DNA of 32,115 nucleotides, taken from Planctomycetaceae bacterium. GTDB lineage: Bacteria; Planctomycetota; Planctomycetia; Pirellulales; Thermoguttaceae. The position numbers were made by a program, and so were the translations under genes. The notes under the pieces were generated by a model. That model searched no databases, had not been told where the DNA came from, and worked only from the letters and a program-made list of their open reading frames with translations. Shown here piece after piece: positions 23,666 to 31,767 of the stretch (its first letter is position 1; each line of letters starts with the position of its first letter). The stretch spans positions 1-32,115 of the forward strand of contig JAAYAY010000253.1 in the NCBI GenBank assembly GCA_012719125.1, in the 5' to 3' direction.

Positions 23666-24832
23666 ATGAAGCGACTGATCTATCGGCCATGGCTCGTGTC
23701 TGCTGCCTTGTTGTTGTTTCTCGCCGTGGGAACGCCGAGTCGTGCGGAAGACCAGTCCGCCCGGCTCGCCGAGATCCCCAAGGCGATGCTCGGCTTCGTC
23801 GAGAACCGTCAGATCTCCGGAGCGGTTACGCTCGTCGCCAAGGACGGCCGAGTCGCCCAATTGGAGGCAGTGGGGCTGGCCGATGTGGAAGGCAATCGGC
23901 CCATGCAGAAGGATTCGATGTTCTGTATCGCCTCGATGACCAAGCCGGTCACCGCCACGGCCCTGATGATCCTCGAGGATGAAGGGCGGCTCGCACTCAG
24001 CGATCCCGTTTCCAGGTACATCCCCGCCTTTGAGAAGGTGAAACTCGACGGCAAGCCGCCCGCCCGGCCGATCACCCTGTTCGATCTGGTCACCCACACC
24101 TCGGGCCTCGGCGGCAGTCAGCAGAATCAGGGCACCCTGGCCGAAACGGTCGACGCCTTGGCCGAGCGGCCGCTCCAGTTCGAGCCGGGTACGAAATGGC
24201 AATACAGCCCCGGCGTGACGGTCTGCGGCCGGGTGGTCGAGGTTGTTGCCGGCATGCCCTTTGAAGAGTTTCTGGCCGAGCGGATCTTCCGGCCTCTGGG
24301 CATGAAGGATACGACGTTTCGCCCGACGCCCGAACAGGCCAAGCGGGTCGCCACCCTCTACCAACCCGGAAAAGACGGCCAATCCATCCAGCGGGCCGAG
24401 CACTGGCTGAATGAGATCTCCGAAGATCGCAGCCCGAACCCGTCCGGCGGGTTGTTTTCCACGGCCGCGGATTTGGCCCGGTTCTACCAGATGATTCTCA
24501 ACGGCGGCGAACTCGACGGCCAGAGGATCCTTTCCGACGCGACCGTCCGCGAGATGACCCGCGTCCGAACCGGCGACCTGACGACCGGATTCACACCCGG
24601 CAACGGCTGGGGGCTCGGCTGGTGCATCGTCCGTGAGCCCCAGGGGGTCACCGCCATGCTTTCGCCGGGCACGTTTGGCCACGGCGGCGCCTTTGGGACT
24701 CAAGGGTGGGTCGATCCTCAGCGCAAGATGATCTTCGTGCTGATGATCCAGCGCACCGGTTTCGGAAACAGCGACGGCGCCGACATCCGGGGCATGTTCC
24801 AACAACTGGCGGTTGACGCACTGTGCCAATAG
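23666..24832 (+). CDS. Secreted serine hydrolase, beta-lactamase/class C (penicillin-binding-like) family
   Basis: A 388-residue protein. The ATG at 23666 has GGAGG 5 bases upstream and opens a Sec signal ending near PSRAED. The nucleophile motif SMTK is Ser90-Lys93. The second motif, normally Tyr-x-Asn, reads Tyr180-Ser-Pro, so the Asn is replaced. The third motif is GHGGAFGT near residue 340. Other class C features: LVTHTSGLGG, FRPLGMKDT, GLFSTAADLARFYQMILNGG. These enzymes are usually esterases or peptidases rather than true beta-lactamases. It is followed 36 bp downstream by the esterase remnant; both may act on acylated glycans or peptides in the periplasm. Confidence 0.85.
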   Translation: MKRLIYRPWLVSAALLLFLAVGTPSRAEDQSARLAEIPKAMLGFVENRQISGAVTLVAKDGRVAQLEAVGLADVEGNRPMQKDSMFCIASMTKPVTATALMILEDEGRLALSDPVSRYIPAFEKVKLDGKPPARPITLFDLVTHTSGLGGSQQNQGTLAETVDALAERPLQFEPGTKWQYSPGVTVCGRVVEVVAGMPFEEFLAERIFRPLGMKDTTFRPTPEQAKRVATLYQPGKDGQSIQRAEHWLNEISEDRSPNPSGGLFSTAADLARFYQMILNGGELDGQRILSDATVREMTRVRTGDLTTGFTPGNGWGLGWCIVREPQGVTAMLSPGTFGHGGAFGTQGWVDPQRKMIFVLMIQRTGFGNSDGADIRGMFQQLAVDALCQ

Positions 24833-24868
24833 CCTTGGCCGCGTTCATCAAACCTTTGGAGAATCAAC

Positions 24869-25135
24869 ATGCAACGAACAGGTTGCCTTCTCTCAATCGC
24901 CATTATCCTGGGCCTGGCAACTTCAGCCTCGGCCGTCCCGCCCGTCGGTGAGGAACACATCTACAAGAAGGTCGACGGGCGCGAACTGATGATCTTCGAT
25001 CGTATGCCCCACGGCTTCTTCAACTACGGCAAGTACGACAACAAGCCCTACTACGAAACGGTGCTCGCTGCCGACCGGTTCCTCGCCAAGCTTGGCTGGC
25101 TCCAGGGGGAGCCGACTTTGCCGAAACCGGAGTAG
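24869..25135 (+). pseudogene. Internally deleted alpha/beta-hydrolase esterase (secreted remnant)
   Basis: An 88-residue open frame with a good signal peptide (LLSIAIILGLATSASA). The first mature residues (EEHIYKKVDGRELMIF) match the N-terminal strand of planctomycete BD-FAE/acetylesterase-type hydrolases, and the remainder (MPHGFFNYGKYDN, YYETVLAADRFLAKLGWLQG, GEPTL) matches their C-terminus, which carries the catalytic His. The ~200 residues in between, with the GxSxG nucleophile and the Asp, are missing; the join is near residue 44. An in-frame deletion is the simplest reading, since the frame stays open. No catalysis is expected. It could still be expressed as a small secreted protein. 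Confidence 0.75.
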
Positions 25136-25153
25136 ACTGATCTTCCCAAACGC

Positions 25154-25188
25154 ACACGGCCACGCGGATCACCTCCGCGTGGCCGTGT
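25154..25188. terminator. Perfect 15-bp hairpin between convergent genes
   Basis: Arms at 25154-25168 and 25174-25188 are perfectly complementary with a 5-nt loop (TCACC). It sits 19 bp after the esterase-remnant stop and 26 bp before the fucosidase stop, the position of a bidirectional terminator. There is no clear T-run on either side, so it may be a Rho-assisted or RNA-stabilising hairpin. Confidence 0.65.
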
Positions 25189-25213
25189 TCAGTCACATCT
25201 GACAGCTCATTGC

Positions 25214-26605
25214 TCAAAGCTCACTGCTCACCGCTCCCTCAACGTCCAGCACGATCACCGTGGCAATCTTGTCCGGTGCCTCTTCCGGCAGGGCAATCAC
25301 GACGGATCCGTCAGCAGCTTTCGCATCCAGCTTGCCGACGCCGAGGCACTCTGCACCGAGCACCTTGTTCTTCACCGGCACCGTCAACTTGCCGTCGGCC
25401 GGCCAGTCGAACACGTGCAGGTAGAGCCGCGTCTTGCCGCCCTCCAGTGCCTTCTGGGTACAGCGTCCCCAGGGCGTCTTGGCGAAGGGGCTGGCCTGGG
25501 TGCCGTAGATCGACTCGCCGCTGACTTTCATCCACTTGCCGATCGCCTCCAGCCGTTCGACGCTGGGAGCGGGAATGAGACCTTCGGCCGTCGGCCCGAC
25601 GTTGAGCAGGTAGTTGCCGCCCTTCGAGGCAATATCGATGAGGTTGCGGATGAGCATCTCGGTGCTCTTCCACTTGTGGTCGTCTTTCTTGAAGCCCCAG
25701 GTGTCGTTCATCGTCATGCACGATTCCCAATCGACCCCGGCAAGCCCCGTGGCGGGAATCTGCTGCTCGGGCGTGCCGAAATCGCCCACGTACTCCTGGT
25801 CGCCCTTGTTGAGACCTTCCATGCCCTTGCGGCCTTTGCCCACGCGATTGTTGATGATCAACTCGGGCTTGAGGGTCCGCAGATAGTTGTAGATCTCGCG
25901 GGCGTCCGGCTCTGTGTACCAGTCGGGCCATTCCCCGTCGAACCAGAGTACCTCCGGATTGCACGTATCGAGCAGTTCTTTGAGCTGCTGTTTCATGAAG
26001 TCCATGTACTCGGTCTTGCGGCCGTCATGGATCTTCGTGGGATTGTAACGCTTGTCGCTGCCCCGATACTGGGCCGGATGATGCCAGTCCATGATCGAGT
26101 AGTAGGTGCAGAACTTGATCCCCTGCTTGCGGCACTCGTTCGAGAGTTGGATAAGCAGGTCCTTCCCGTAGGGCGAGGCGTCGACCACGTCCCAATCGGT
26201 CGCCTTCGTATCGAACAGGCAGAAGCCGTCGTGGTGCTTGGACGTGATCACGATGTACTTCACGCCCGCGTCCTTGGCGATCCGCACCCACTCGGCCGCG
26301 TCGAATCTCGTCGGGTTGAACTGCTTGGCCAACTGCTCGTAGTCTGCGACCGGGATATTCGCCCGGTCCATGATCCATTCGCCAATCCCGGCAATCGGTT
26401 TGCCGTCCCACTCGCCGGCCGGAATCGCGTAGAGCCCCCAGTGAATGAACATGCCGAACCGAGCGTCGCGCCACCACTGCATGCGAGCGTCGCGTTGGGC
26501 CGGCGTTTCCTTCCAGAGTTCCTCCCCCTTTGCTGGTTCGCTCGTCCCTATCAGGCCAACCAGTACGGCACCCAAAAAACACCCGGCGATTGTTCGTCGA
26601 ATCAT
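25214..26605 (-). CDS. Secreted alpha-L-fucosidase (GH29)
   Basis: A 463-residue protein. The start at 26605 (GGGGAAAGAG upstream) gives a signal peptide ([15 protein letters not shown]...AKG). GH29 motifs: [18 protein letters not shown] (~49-66), [18 protein letters not shown] (~117-134), DWHHP, and [13 protein letters not shown] with Asp223 as the nucleophile. Further on are [12 protein letters not shown] and a C-terminal beta-sandwich. GH29 enzymes remove terminal alpha-L-fucose with retention of configuration. Together with the lyase and Gfo/Idh/MocA enzymes this fits use of fucose-rich polysaccharide such as fucoidan, though no sulfatase is present in the window. It stands alone, divergent from the MerR operon. 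Confidence 0.92.
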   Translation of the reverse strand: MIRRTIAGCFLGAVLVGLIGTSEPAKGEELWKETPAQRDARMQWWRDARFGMFIHWGLYAIPAGEWDGKPIAGIGEWIMDRANIPVADYEQLAKQFNPTRFDAAEWVRIAKDAGVKYIVITSKHHDGFCLFDTKATDWDVVDASPYGKDLLIQLSNECRKQGIKFCTYYSIMDWHHPAQYRGSDKRYNPTKIHDGRKTEYMDFMKQQLKELLDTCNPEVLWFDGEWPDWYTEPDAREIYNYLRTLKPELIINNRVGKGRKGMEGLNKGDQEYVGDFGTPEQQIPATGLAGVDWESCMTMNDTWGFKKDDHKWKSTEMLIRNLIDIASKGGNYLLNVGPTAEGLIPAPSVERLEAIGKWMKVSGESIYGTQASPFAKTPWGRCTQKALEGGKTRLYLHVFDWPADGKLTVPVKNKVLGAECLGVGKLDAKAADGSVVIALPEEAPDKIATVIVLDVEGAVSSEL

Positions 26606-26830
26606 CGTTCTCTTTCCCCAGTTAGTTCCATGCTTCTTCCACAAGGAGGTCCAAGCCAAGTGTCCTATCTTACTCCGGCCCGCGACCACCAGCCACCCAG
26701 CTAACAGCACCTGCTGCCGGACCTCGATCGCCCAAATCGTCCAAAACGTCCACTGTCAACCAGGCACGCAAGTCACTATCATATAGCTATTTACGACACC
26801 CGCTCTGGCAAATCCAGGCGATCCTGCTAG

Positions 26831-26856
26831 GGTATCGTAGACGAAATCACGATACC
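26831..26856. promoter_or_regulatory. Perfect dyad GGTATCGT-N10-ACGATACC upstream of the MerR gene
   Basis: Perfect 8-bp inverted arms (26831-26838, 26849-26856) with a 10-bp spacer lie 31 bp before the MerR start. The 26-bp size and 18-bp centre spacing suit a dimeric MerR-family operator. No consensus -35/-10 was seen around it; the rest of 26606-26887 shows nothing else recognisable beyond AT-rich stretches near 26775-26800. Confidence 0.5.
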
Positions 26857-26887
26857 ACTTAGTTCTCTGCTCGAACACCACGGTTCA

Positions 26888-27823
26888 ATGCTCACCGACC
26901 CCATGTCCGAACTCCTCACCCCCAAGCAGGTTGCCCAGGCAATTGGCGTCAGCGAGTCGTCGCTCAAACGTTGGTGCGATCGGGGTCTCATCGAAACCGT
27001 CAAGACGCCGGGCGGGCACCGCCGGATGACCGCCGCGGGCGTGATGGATTTTCTACGGGGGCGCAACCAGCCTCTCGTCCGTCCCGAACTCCTCGGACTC
27101 CCCTCGAATACCGGCAGAACCCAACGCGTTCTGGATCGAGCGTCCGACCAGTTCCACTCCGCCCTGGCCGCCGGCGACGAGGAGCTTTGCCGGCAGATCC
27201 TCCTCGATCTCTATCTGGCAAGCCATCGTCTGTGCGAAGTCTTCGACCTTGTGTTCGCGCCGGCCTACCATCGCATCGGCCAGCGCTGGCAGTGCCGCGA
27301 AGTCGAGGTCTACCAGGAACGCCGCGGCGTCGAGATCGGCCTTCGCATCCTCGGCGAACTGCGACGCCTGCTCCCCGACCTTCCGAGCGACGCCCCGTCG
27401 GCGTTTGGCGGCGCCTGGGAGGGCGATCCCTATCAGCTCCCCTCGGCTCTCTGCGAACTCACCCTGCGCGAGGCCGGCTGGCAGGCGACCAATCTCGGCT
27501 CGTCGCTGCCGGCGAGCACGCTCGAGGCGGCACTCGCCGAGAACCGTCCACGGCTCTTCTGGCTGAGCGTGTCCGCCCTGCCCGACGAAGACGACTTCGT
27601 GGAACAGCTCTCGCGATTCTCCGAGCTTGCCGGAGCCTCTCGGACCGCTGTCGCCGTGGGTGGCCGGGCTCTCACCGAATCGCTGCGGCAGCGGATCGGC
27701 TGCTCGGCCTGCTGCGACAATCTTCAGCAGCTTCAGTCTTTTGCCGCGTCGCTTCACCCGGCCGCCAATTCCCAACAGGACCCTCGCGAGACAAACCATG
27801 AACGCCAAGACGGACCCCGCTAA
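26888..27823 (+). CDS. MerR-family regulator with B12-binding-like (CarH/LitR-type) domain
   Basis: A 311-residue protein (ATG 26903 is an alternative start). The N-terminus is a MerR winged helix: LLTPKQVAQAIGVSESSLKR, RWCDRGLI, TPGGHRRMTAAGV. Residues ~80-160 form the four-helix cap of B12 photoreceptors, with Trp134 in IGQRWQ; ~170-290 form the Rossmann-like cobalamin fold (EAGWQATNLGSSLPASTLEAAL, RLFWLSVSAL). The axial-ligand His of the usual ExH motif is replaced: GDPYQL has Tyr182, and the EH pair of the cap reads Glu144-Arg145. It may therefore sense light or redox without cobalamin, or another ligand. It overlaps the next gene by 26 bp, and a photolyase follows, so control of this operon is likely. 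Confidence 0.85.
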   Translation: MLTDPMSELLTPKQVAQAIGVSESSLKRWCDRGLIETVKTPGGHRRMTAAGVMDFLRGRNQPLVRPELLGLPSNTGRTQRVLDRASDQFHSALAAGDEELCRQILLDLYLASHRLCEVFDLVFAPAYHRIGQRWQCREVEVYQERRGVEIGLRILGELRRLLPDLPSDAPSAFGGAWEGDPYQLPSALCELTLREAGWQATNLGSSLPASTLEAALAENRPRLFWLSVSALPDEDDFVEQLSRFSELAGASRTAVAVGGRALTESLRQRIGCSACCDNLQQLQSFAASLHPAANSQQDPRETNHERQDGPR

Positions 27824-28802
27824 CCAGCCGAGCGACGGCCAGCCCGTCGCCCCTCCGCTGCGAATCGGCATCTCGTCGTGCCTGCTCGGGCATGAGGTCC
27901 GCTTCGACGGCGGACACAAACACGACCGCTTCCTGACCGGCACCATGGGCCAGTACTTCGAGTGGGTGTCCGTCTGCCCCGAGGTTGAGATCGGACTTGG
28001 AATCCCCCGTCCCACCCTTCGGCTCGAACGGCACGGCGACGAGACTCGGCTGATCATGCCCAAGACGTCGCAGGATCACACCGACTCGATGCGGAAGTAT
28101 GCCAAGCGTCGCGTCGACGAGTTGGCCGGGGAGGACCTCAGCGGCTACGTGCTCAAGAGCCGCTCTCCGAGCTGCGGAATGGAACGCGTCAAGGTCTATC
28201 CGAAAGACGGAGGCGGAGGCGGCGCCAAAACCGGCCGCGGACTGTTTGCCGAAACCCTGCTCGATCGTTTTCCGCTTCTCCCTGTGGAAGAGGACGGGCG
28301 GCTCAACGATCCGCGGATTCGCGAAAACTGGATCACCCGCGTGTTCGCCTACCGGCGCTTGCAGGACCTGTGGAAACCCAAGTGGTCGCTTGGCGACCTG
28401 GTGGCCTTCCACACGGCCCACAAGTACCTACTGCTGGCGCACTCCCAGAAAGACTACCGCGAGTTGGGGCGACTCGTGGCGTCGGCAAAGCAACTGCCGC
28501 GAAAGGAGCTTCAGGCCGCCTACGAAACCCAATTCTCGGACGCTCTGAAACGGATCGCTTCGCCCGCCAAGCACACGAACGTGCTGCACCACATCCTCGG
28601 CTTCTTCCGAAAGGACCTCGACGCCGCTTCCCGAGCCGAACTGCTCGCGCACATCGACGACTACCGCTACGGACGGACGCCGCTCGTCGTCCCCCTCACC
28701 CTGATCGCTCACTATGTCCGCATCCTGGAGGTCAAATTCCTCAAGGACCAGGTCTATCTGCAGCCTCATCCGCGGGAGCTGGCGCTGCGAAATCACGTGT
28801 GA
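27798..28802 (+). CDS. DUF523-DUF1722 fusion, probable TudS/RudS-type Fe-S desulfidase
   Basis: A 334-residue cytosolic protein. The N-terminal domain (~22-170) is DUF523, the TudS family, which removes sulfur from thiouracil using a [4Fe-4S]/[4Fe-5S] cluster held by three Cys. The three expected Cys are visible: Cys28 in GISSCLLG, Cys60 in VSVCPEVEIGLG and Cys126 in SRSPSCGM. The C-terminal domain (~195-325) is DUF1722/YbgA (AFHTAHKYLLLAHS, LVVPLTLIAHYVRI). The same fusion is found in RudS, reported to remove 4-thiouridine from tRNA, so tRNA s4U demodification is the best guess. It overlaps the MerR gene by 26 bp and precedes the photolyase by 29 bp. Confidence 0.85.
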   Translation: MNAKTDPANQPSDGQPVAPPLRIGISSCLLGHEVRFDGGHKHDRFLTGTMGQYFEWVSVCPEVEIGLGIPRPTLRLERHGDETRLIMPKTSQDHTDSMRKYAKRRVDELAGEDLSGYVLKSRSPSCGMERVKVYPKDGGGGGAKTGRGLFAETLLDRFPLLPVEEDGRLNDPRIRENWITRVFAYRRLQDLWKPKWSLGDLVAFHTAHKYLLLAHSQKDYRELGRLVASAKQLPRKELQAAYETQFSDALKRIASPAKHTNVLHHILGFFRKDLDAASRAELLAHIDDYRYGRTPLVVPLTLIAHYVRILEVKFLKDQVYLQPHPRELALRNHV

Positions 28803-28831
28803 AACCCGCCGATCGATTGACAGAGGCAGGC

Positions 28832-30313
28832 ATGGCATCGAACGTCCCAAGCATCCGAATTTCCAGACTGAACGACCAAACAATCTGTTCCGGCGGCCGC
28901 TACGTTCTCTACTGGATGTCGTCGGCGAGGCGAGCCTCCTGGAACTTCGCGCTCGACCGGGCGATCGACCATGCGGTTGCTCTTCGCCTGCCGCTGCTCG
29001 TCGTCGAAACGCTCGCTTGCGATTCTCCTTGGATGAATCTCCGTCACGCCGCCATGATTCTCGACGGCATGGCCGACAATGCCAAGGAGTTTCAGCGTGC
29101 GCGGATCGCCTATCTGCCGTGCGTCGCTGCCGACTCGCAACGGCTGGAGCGATTCCTGGATACCGTGACCAGGCAGGCGGCCGTCGTGGTCGCCGACTGG
29201 TATCCGTTGCGGGAAGCGACGGAACTGGCGGCCTTGGTGGCAGCCCGAAGTCCCGTGCTGGTCGAACGGGTCGACTCCAACGGTCTGCTCCCCTTGGCTG
29301 CAACCGATCGGGCCTTTCCGACGGCCCACGCCTTTCGCCGGGTCCTGCAGCGCAGTTTGCCCGACCACTTGGCTGATTTGCCGTCGGCGAATCCCGCGTT
29401 ACCTGCACGCTTTCCTCGGTTGGACCATTTCCCAGTGGAGACCGCCCGGTCCTGCCTGGTGGGGATTGAGCAGGTCCTCGGCAATGGCCCAGGCTTGGTG
29501 GCGAAGCACAGCACCCGGCCGAATGTTGTACGCGTCGCTCTCTCGGGCGGCAGTCGGGGCGGGCACAAGGCCGTCGCCCGGTTCCTTGAAGGTCGACTGG
29601 CGCGTTACGCTCATGAACGAAACCAGCCCGAGAGCGACGCTTCGAGCGGGCTCTCACCCTACCTGCACCACGGCCACGTCTCGGTCCATTACGTATTCGC
29701 TGAATTGGCTCGGAAGCAGGGTTGGTCGCCCGACCGGCTGGCCGATCGGGCCTCGGGCAGCCGCGAGGGTTGGTGGGGAATGGAGCCCGCGGCCGAAGCC
29801 TTTCTGGACGAGTTGGTCACGTGGCGCGAGGTGGGCTTCAACATGTGCGCCCATCGCACCGATTACGACGATCCGGAGTCCCTGCCCGATTGGGCCCGGT
29901 CGACGCTGGACGAGCACGCGGGCGATTGCCGGCCGTACGAGTACTCCTTGGACGAATTCCGCGACGGCCTCACCCACGACGACCTCTGGAATGCCGCGCA
30001 ACGACAGTTGCGCAGCGAGGGAATTATCCACAACTACCTGCGAATGCTGTGGGGAAAGAAGATCCTCCAGTGGACTCCCGACTGGCAGACCGCCCTGGAG
30101 ACGATGGTCGAGCTAAACAACACCTACGCCGTCGACGGCTGCGACCCGAATTCCTACAGCGGAATCTTCTGGGTACTGGGCCGCTACGATCGGGCTTGGG
30201 GGCCGGAGCGTCCGGTGTTCGGCAAGATTCGCTACATGAGCAGTGCGAACACGGCCCGCAAAGTCCGCGTTCGCAATTACATAGAGAGGTACCTGCAACC
30301 GGACGCCGGGTAA
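28832..30313 (+). CDS. phr: Class II deoxyribodipyrimidine (CPD) photolyase
   Basis: A 493-residue protein; the ATG at 28832 is preceded by AGAGG and a longer in-frame extension would run through the preceding gene. Photolyase uses FADH- and blue light to split UV-made cyclobutane pyrimidine dimers. Class II features: YVLYWMSSARRASWNFALDR at the N-terminal alpha/beta domain, GLSPYLHHGHVS (~272-283), WREVGFNMCAHRTDYD (~331), LPDWARSTLDEH, THDDLWNAAQRQL, NYLRMLWGKKILQWT and GRYDRAWGPERPVFGKIRYM. Length and motifs are those of an intact enzyme. Last gene of the MerR-desulfidase-photolyase operon; it converges on a secreted-protein gene 15 bp away. Confidence 0.93.
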   Translation: MASNVPSIRISRLNDQTICSGGRYVLYWMSSARRASWNFALDRAIDHAVALRLPLLVVETLACDSPWMNLRHAAMILDGMADNAKEFQRARIAYLPCVAADSQRLERFLDTVTRQAAVVVADWYPLREATELAALVAARSPVLVERVDSNGLLPLAATDRAFPTAHAFRRVLQRSLPDHLADLPSANPALPARFPRLDHFPVETARSCLVGIEQVLGNGPGLVAKHSTRPNVVRVALSGGSRGGHKAVARFLEGRLARYAHERNQPESDASSGLSPYLHHGHVSVHYVFAELARKQGWSPDRLADRASGSREGWWGMEPAAEAFLDELVTWREVGFNMCAHRTDYDDPESLPDWARSTLDEHAGDCRPYEYSLDEFRDGLTHDDLWNAAQRQLRSEGIIHNYLRMLWGKKILQWTPDWQTALETMVELNNTYAVDGCDPNSYSGIFWVLGRYDRAWGPERPVFGKIRYMSSANTARKVRVRNYIERYLQPDAG

Positions 30314-30328
30314 GGCGAGTCGAGTTTT

Positions 30329-30883
30329 CTAGGTTCCACTGCCCGACGAACTGGTGGAGGACAACCGCGGCGGTGGCGCCGAAGCCTCGAAGGCCTGATT
30401 GACGAGGCCGACCCGTTCGGCCGTCCATCCAGGTGGTTCGGTGACCGTCGCTTCAACCTGGGCCACAGTGCCCGGGAGTGCGTAGTTCTGGGCCACGGCC
30501 TGAACTGTCTGGAGCCTCTGTACGGTGACTTCCGGATTGCGCGACATCTGCACGTAGATCGTCCGGTGTTGCTTGGGAGCCTGGGTGAGGATCCAGTAGA
30601 CCTTGTTCTCTCCCGCAGCCGTCAATTTGCCGGTGGTTTCATCGAAGTAGTGATCGCTGACGGTGTTCTGGAGTTGCCATCCGTTCTGCACCATCACATT
30701 GAAGGGCGCACGCACGGCCAGCCGGTCGGGCCCGAGAAAAGGCTCCGGCCAGCAGTTGTTTCGCTTGAAGTCGGTGACTACGGAATCGCAGGCCACGTGG
30801 AACCAAGTGAATTGGGCTTGGGCCCGCGGGACTGCGGCAAACAGGGTCAGCATAAACACGATTACAGCCAGCCGTCGAGCCAT
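30329..30883 (-). CDS. Small secreted hypothetical protein
   Basis: A 184-residue protein. The ATG at 30883 has GAGG upstream and starts a Sec signal (IVFMLTLFAAVPRAQAQ). Upstream in-frame codons to 31057 run through an intergenic repeat and are rejected. The mature part has a short N-terminal segment with two Cys (HVACDS, RNNCWPEPF), a middle with KVYWILTQAPKQHRTIYVQM, a helical part (EVTVQRLQTVQAVAQNYAL) and a Ser/Gly/Pro-rich tail. The arrangement recalls planctomycete secreted or periplasmic proteins of unknown function; I do not recognise a family. Convergent with the photolyase gene. Confidence 0.65.
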   Translation of the reverse strand: MARRLAVIVFMLTLFAAVPRAQAQFTWFHVACDSVVTDFKRNNCWPEPFLGPDRLAVRAPFNVMVQNGWQLQNTVSDHYFDETTGKLTAAGENKVYWILTQAPKQHRTIYVQMSRNPEVTVQRLQTVQAVAQNYALPGTVAQVEATVTEPPGWTAERVGLVNQAFEASAPPPRLSSTSSSGSGT

Positions 30884-30937
30884 CGGATTTGCCTCGCTGA
30901 TGAAACCGATTCCGAAAAGTGCATGGGCGTCCTGGGG

Positions 30938-30987
30938 GGGACTGTCCCGATTTTTGTGGCAGGATGCCGCAAAAATGGGACTGTCCC
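30938..30987. repeat. 50-bp palindromic element flanked by GGGACTGTCCC
   Basis: GGGACTGTCCC, itself a near-perfect palindrome, occurs directly repeated at 30938-30948 and 30977-30987. Between them lies a hairpin at 30950-30976: ATTTTTG/CAAAAAT, a T/G mismatch, then GGCA/TGCC with a 3-nt loop. It lies just upstream of the secreted-protein gene. Similar GGGACTGTCCC-containing units are, from memory, abundant in planctomycete intergenic regions. Confidence 0.6.
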
Positions 30988-31304
30988 CTTCCGGCCGATC
31001 ACGAGCACAAAATTCCGTACACGCTCGTCCTGGGCGGTCTACGGAGTACCAGCCCATGGCGCGCTATCGTGGATATCGGCGCGAAGGCGTGACGATTGGG
31101 AGAACCTTCCGAGAAAGCGATTAAGTCTTCCTATTCTTCCTAGATTCAATCAATGGCGATCTCAGGGGCATCGTGTTGGGCATGCGGACCAGAAGAATCT
31201 ACCAGTTAGACGCACAAATGGGGCTGGACGGTAGATTTCTGGTTCATCCGCCTGAAGCGTATGTTGCTCTGAAAGCGGTCTATCCTGATCTCGCGGAGGT
31301 GCGA
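30988..31304. other. Intergenic stretch, no convincing gene
   Basis: No frame has recognisable content. One plus-strand frame from ATG 31182 (MRTRRIYQLD, then LVHPPEAYVALKAVYPDLAEVRR) looks mildly protein-like for ~45 codons but then runs into the inverted repeat at 31305 and ends at 31448. It could be a small gene truncated by that element or chance; I do not list it as a gene. Confidence 0.3.
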
Positions 31305-31573
31305 CGCGAACGGGATGGAACGGTGCGTTTTTCAAGGCATGACTCGGGTGTCCAACGGTGCTTGTCGGCGAGTGCCAGACCTGGTAACCTTCGTCTGCCC
31401 GGTGAAACGGAGTCGGGCTCTGCTGGCGAGCAACCCGACAAGGGATAACCGGGCCGAGGGTGCGCCAACGGCGTTACCGGCTCCCGGCAGGTTCGCTTGC
31501 CGGGGGCACCTCTTTCTTGCCATTGGACACCCGAGTCATGCCTTGAAAAACGCACCGTTCCATCCCGTTCGCG
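31305..31573. repeat. 269-bp element with perfect 51-bp terminal inverted repeats
   Basis: Arms 31305-31355 and 31523-31573 are perfect reverse complements of 51 bases, so both strands encode the same short peptide (RERDGTVRFSRHDSGV) in opposite directions. The 167-bp interior has no convincing gene; it holds a CCGGCA/TGCCGG hairpin near 31483-31502. The outermost bases just outside the arms differ. It resembles a non-autonomous MITE or a recent inverted duplication; no target-site duplication is obvious. Confidence 0.8.
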
Positions 31574-31679
31574 CCGACCGCACAAGAGCGATAGCTTTCA
31601 TCTTCACCATACGGTTCGAGCGGATGAGCGAGATTTCTTTGGTCCACCTGCCCGAACACGTTGCGGGCGAGTTCGAGGG

Positions 31680-31727
31680 GCCAAGAAATAAACCGGGCCC
31701 GCTTGTCTTGACACAAACGGGCCGGTT
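31680..31727 (-). terminator. Rho-independent terminator of the Cys-rich protein gene
   Basis: On the minus strand a GC-rich stem (31727-31718 with 31701-31691, one bulged base, extended inward by TTGT/ACAA) with a 6-nt loop is followed by TTTATTTCTT. It begins 41 bp after the stop codon at 31768-31770, the right place for an intrinsic terminator. Confidence 0.65.
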
Positions 31728-31767
31728 GGTGTTTCGCTCAGTGGCGATCCGATCGTGGGATCGGTCG

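Noticed and set aside
23666-24832. True beta-lactamase (antibiotic resistance) call
   Set aside because: The second class C motif is Tyr-Ser-Pro rather than Tyr-x-Asn, and the context is a glycan/housekeeping region; a general serine hydrolase is more likely.
30884-31057. N-terminal extension of the small secreted protein to 31057
   Set aside because: It would translate the GGGACTGTCCC palindromic element, and a good signal peptide with a Shine-Dalgarno starts at 30883.
31173-31448. Small plus-strand frame (91 codons) as a gene
   Set aside because: Its second half is inverted-repeat sequence and it has no recognisable family; only the first ~45 codons look protein-like.
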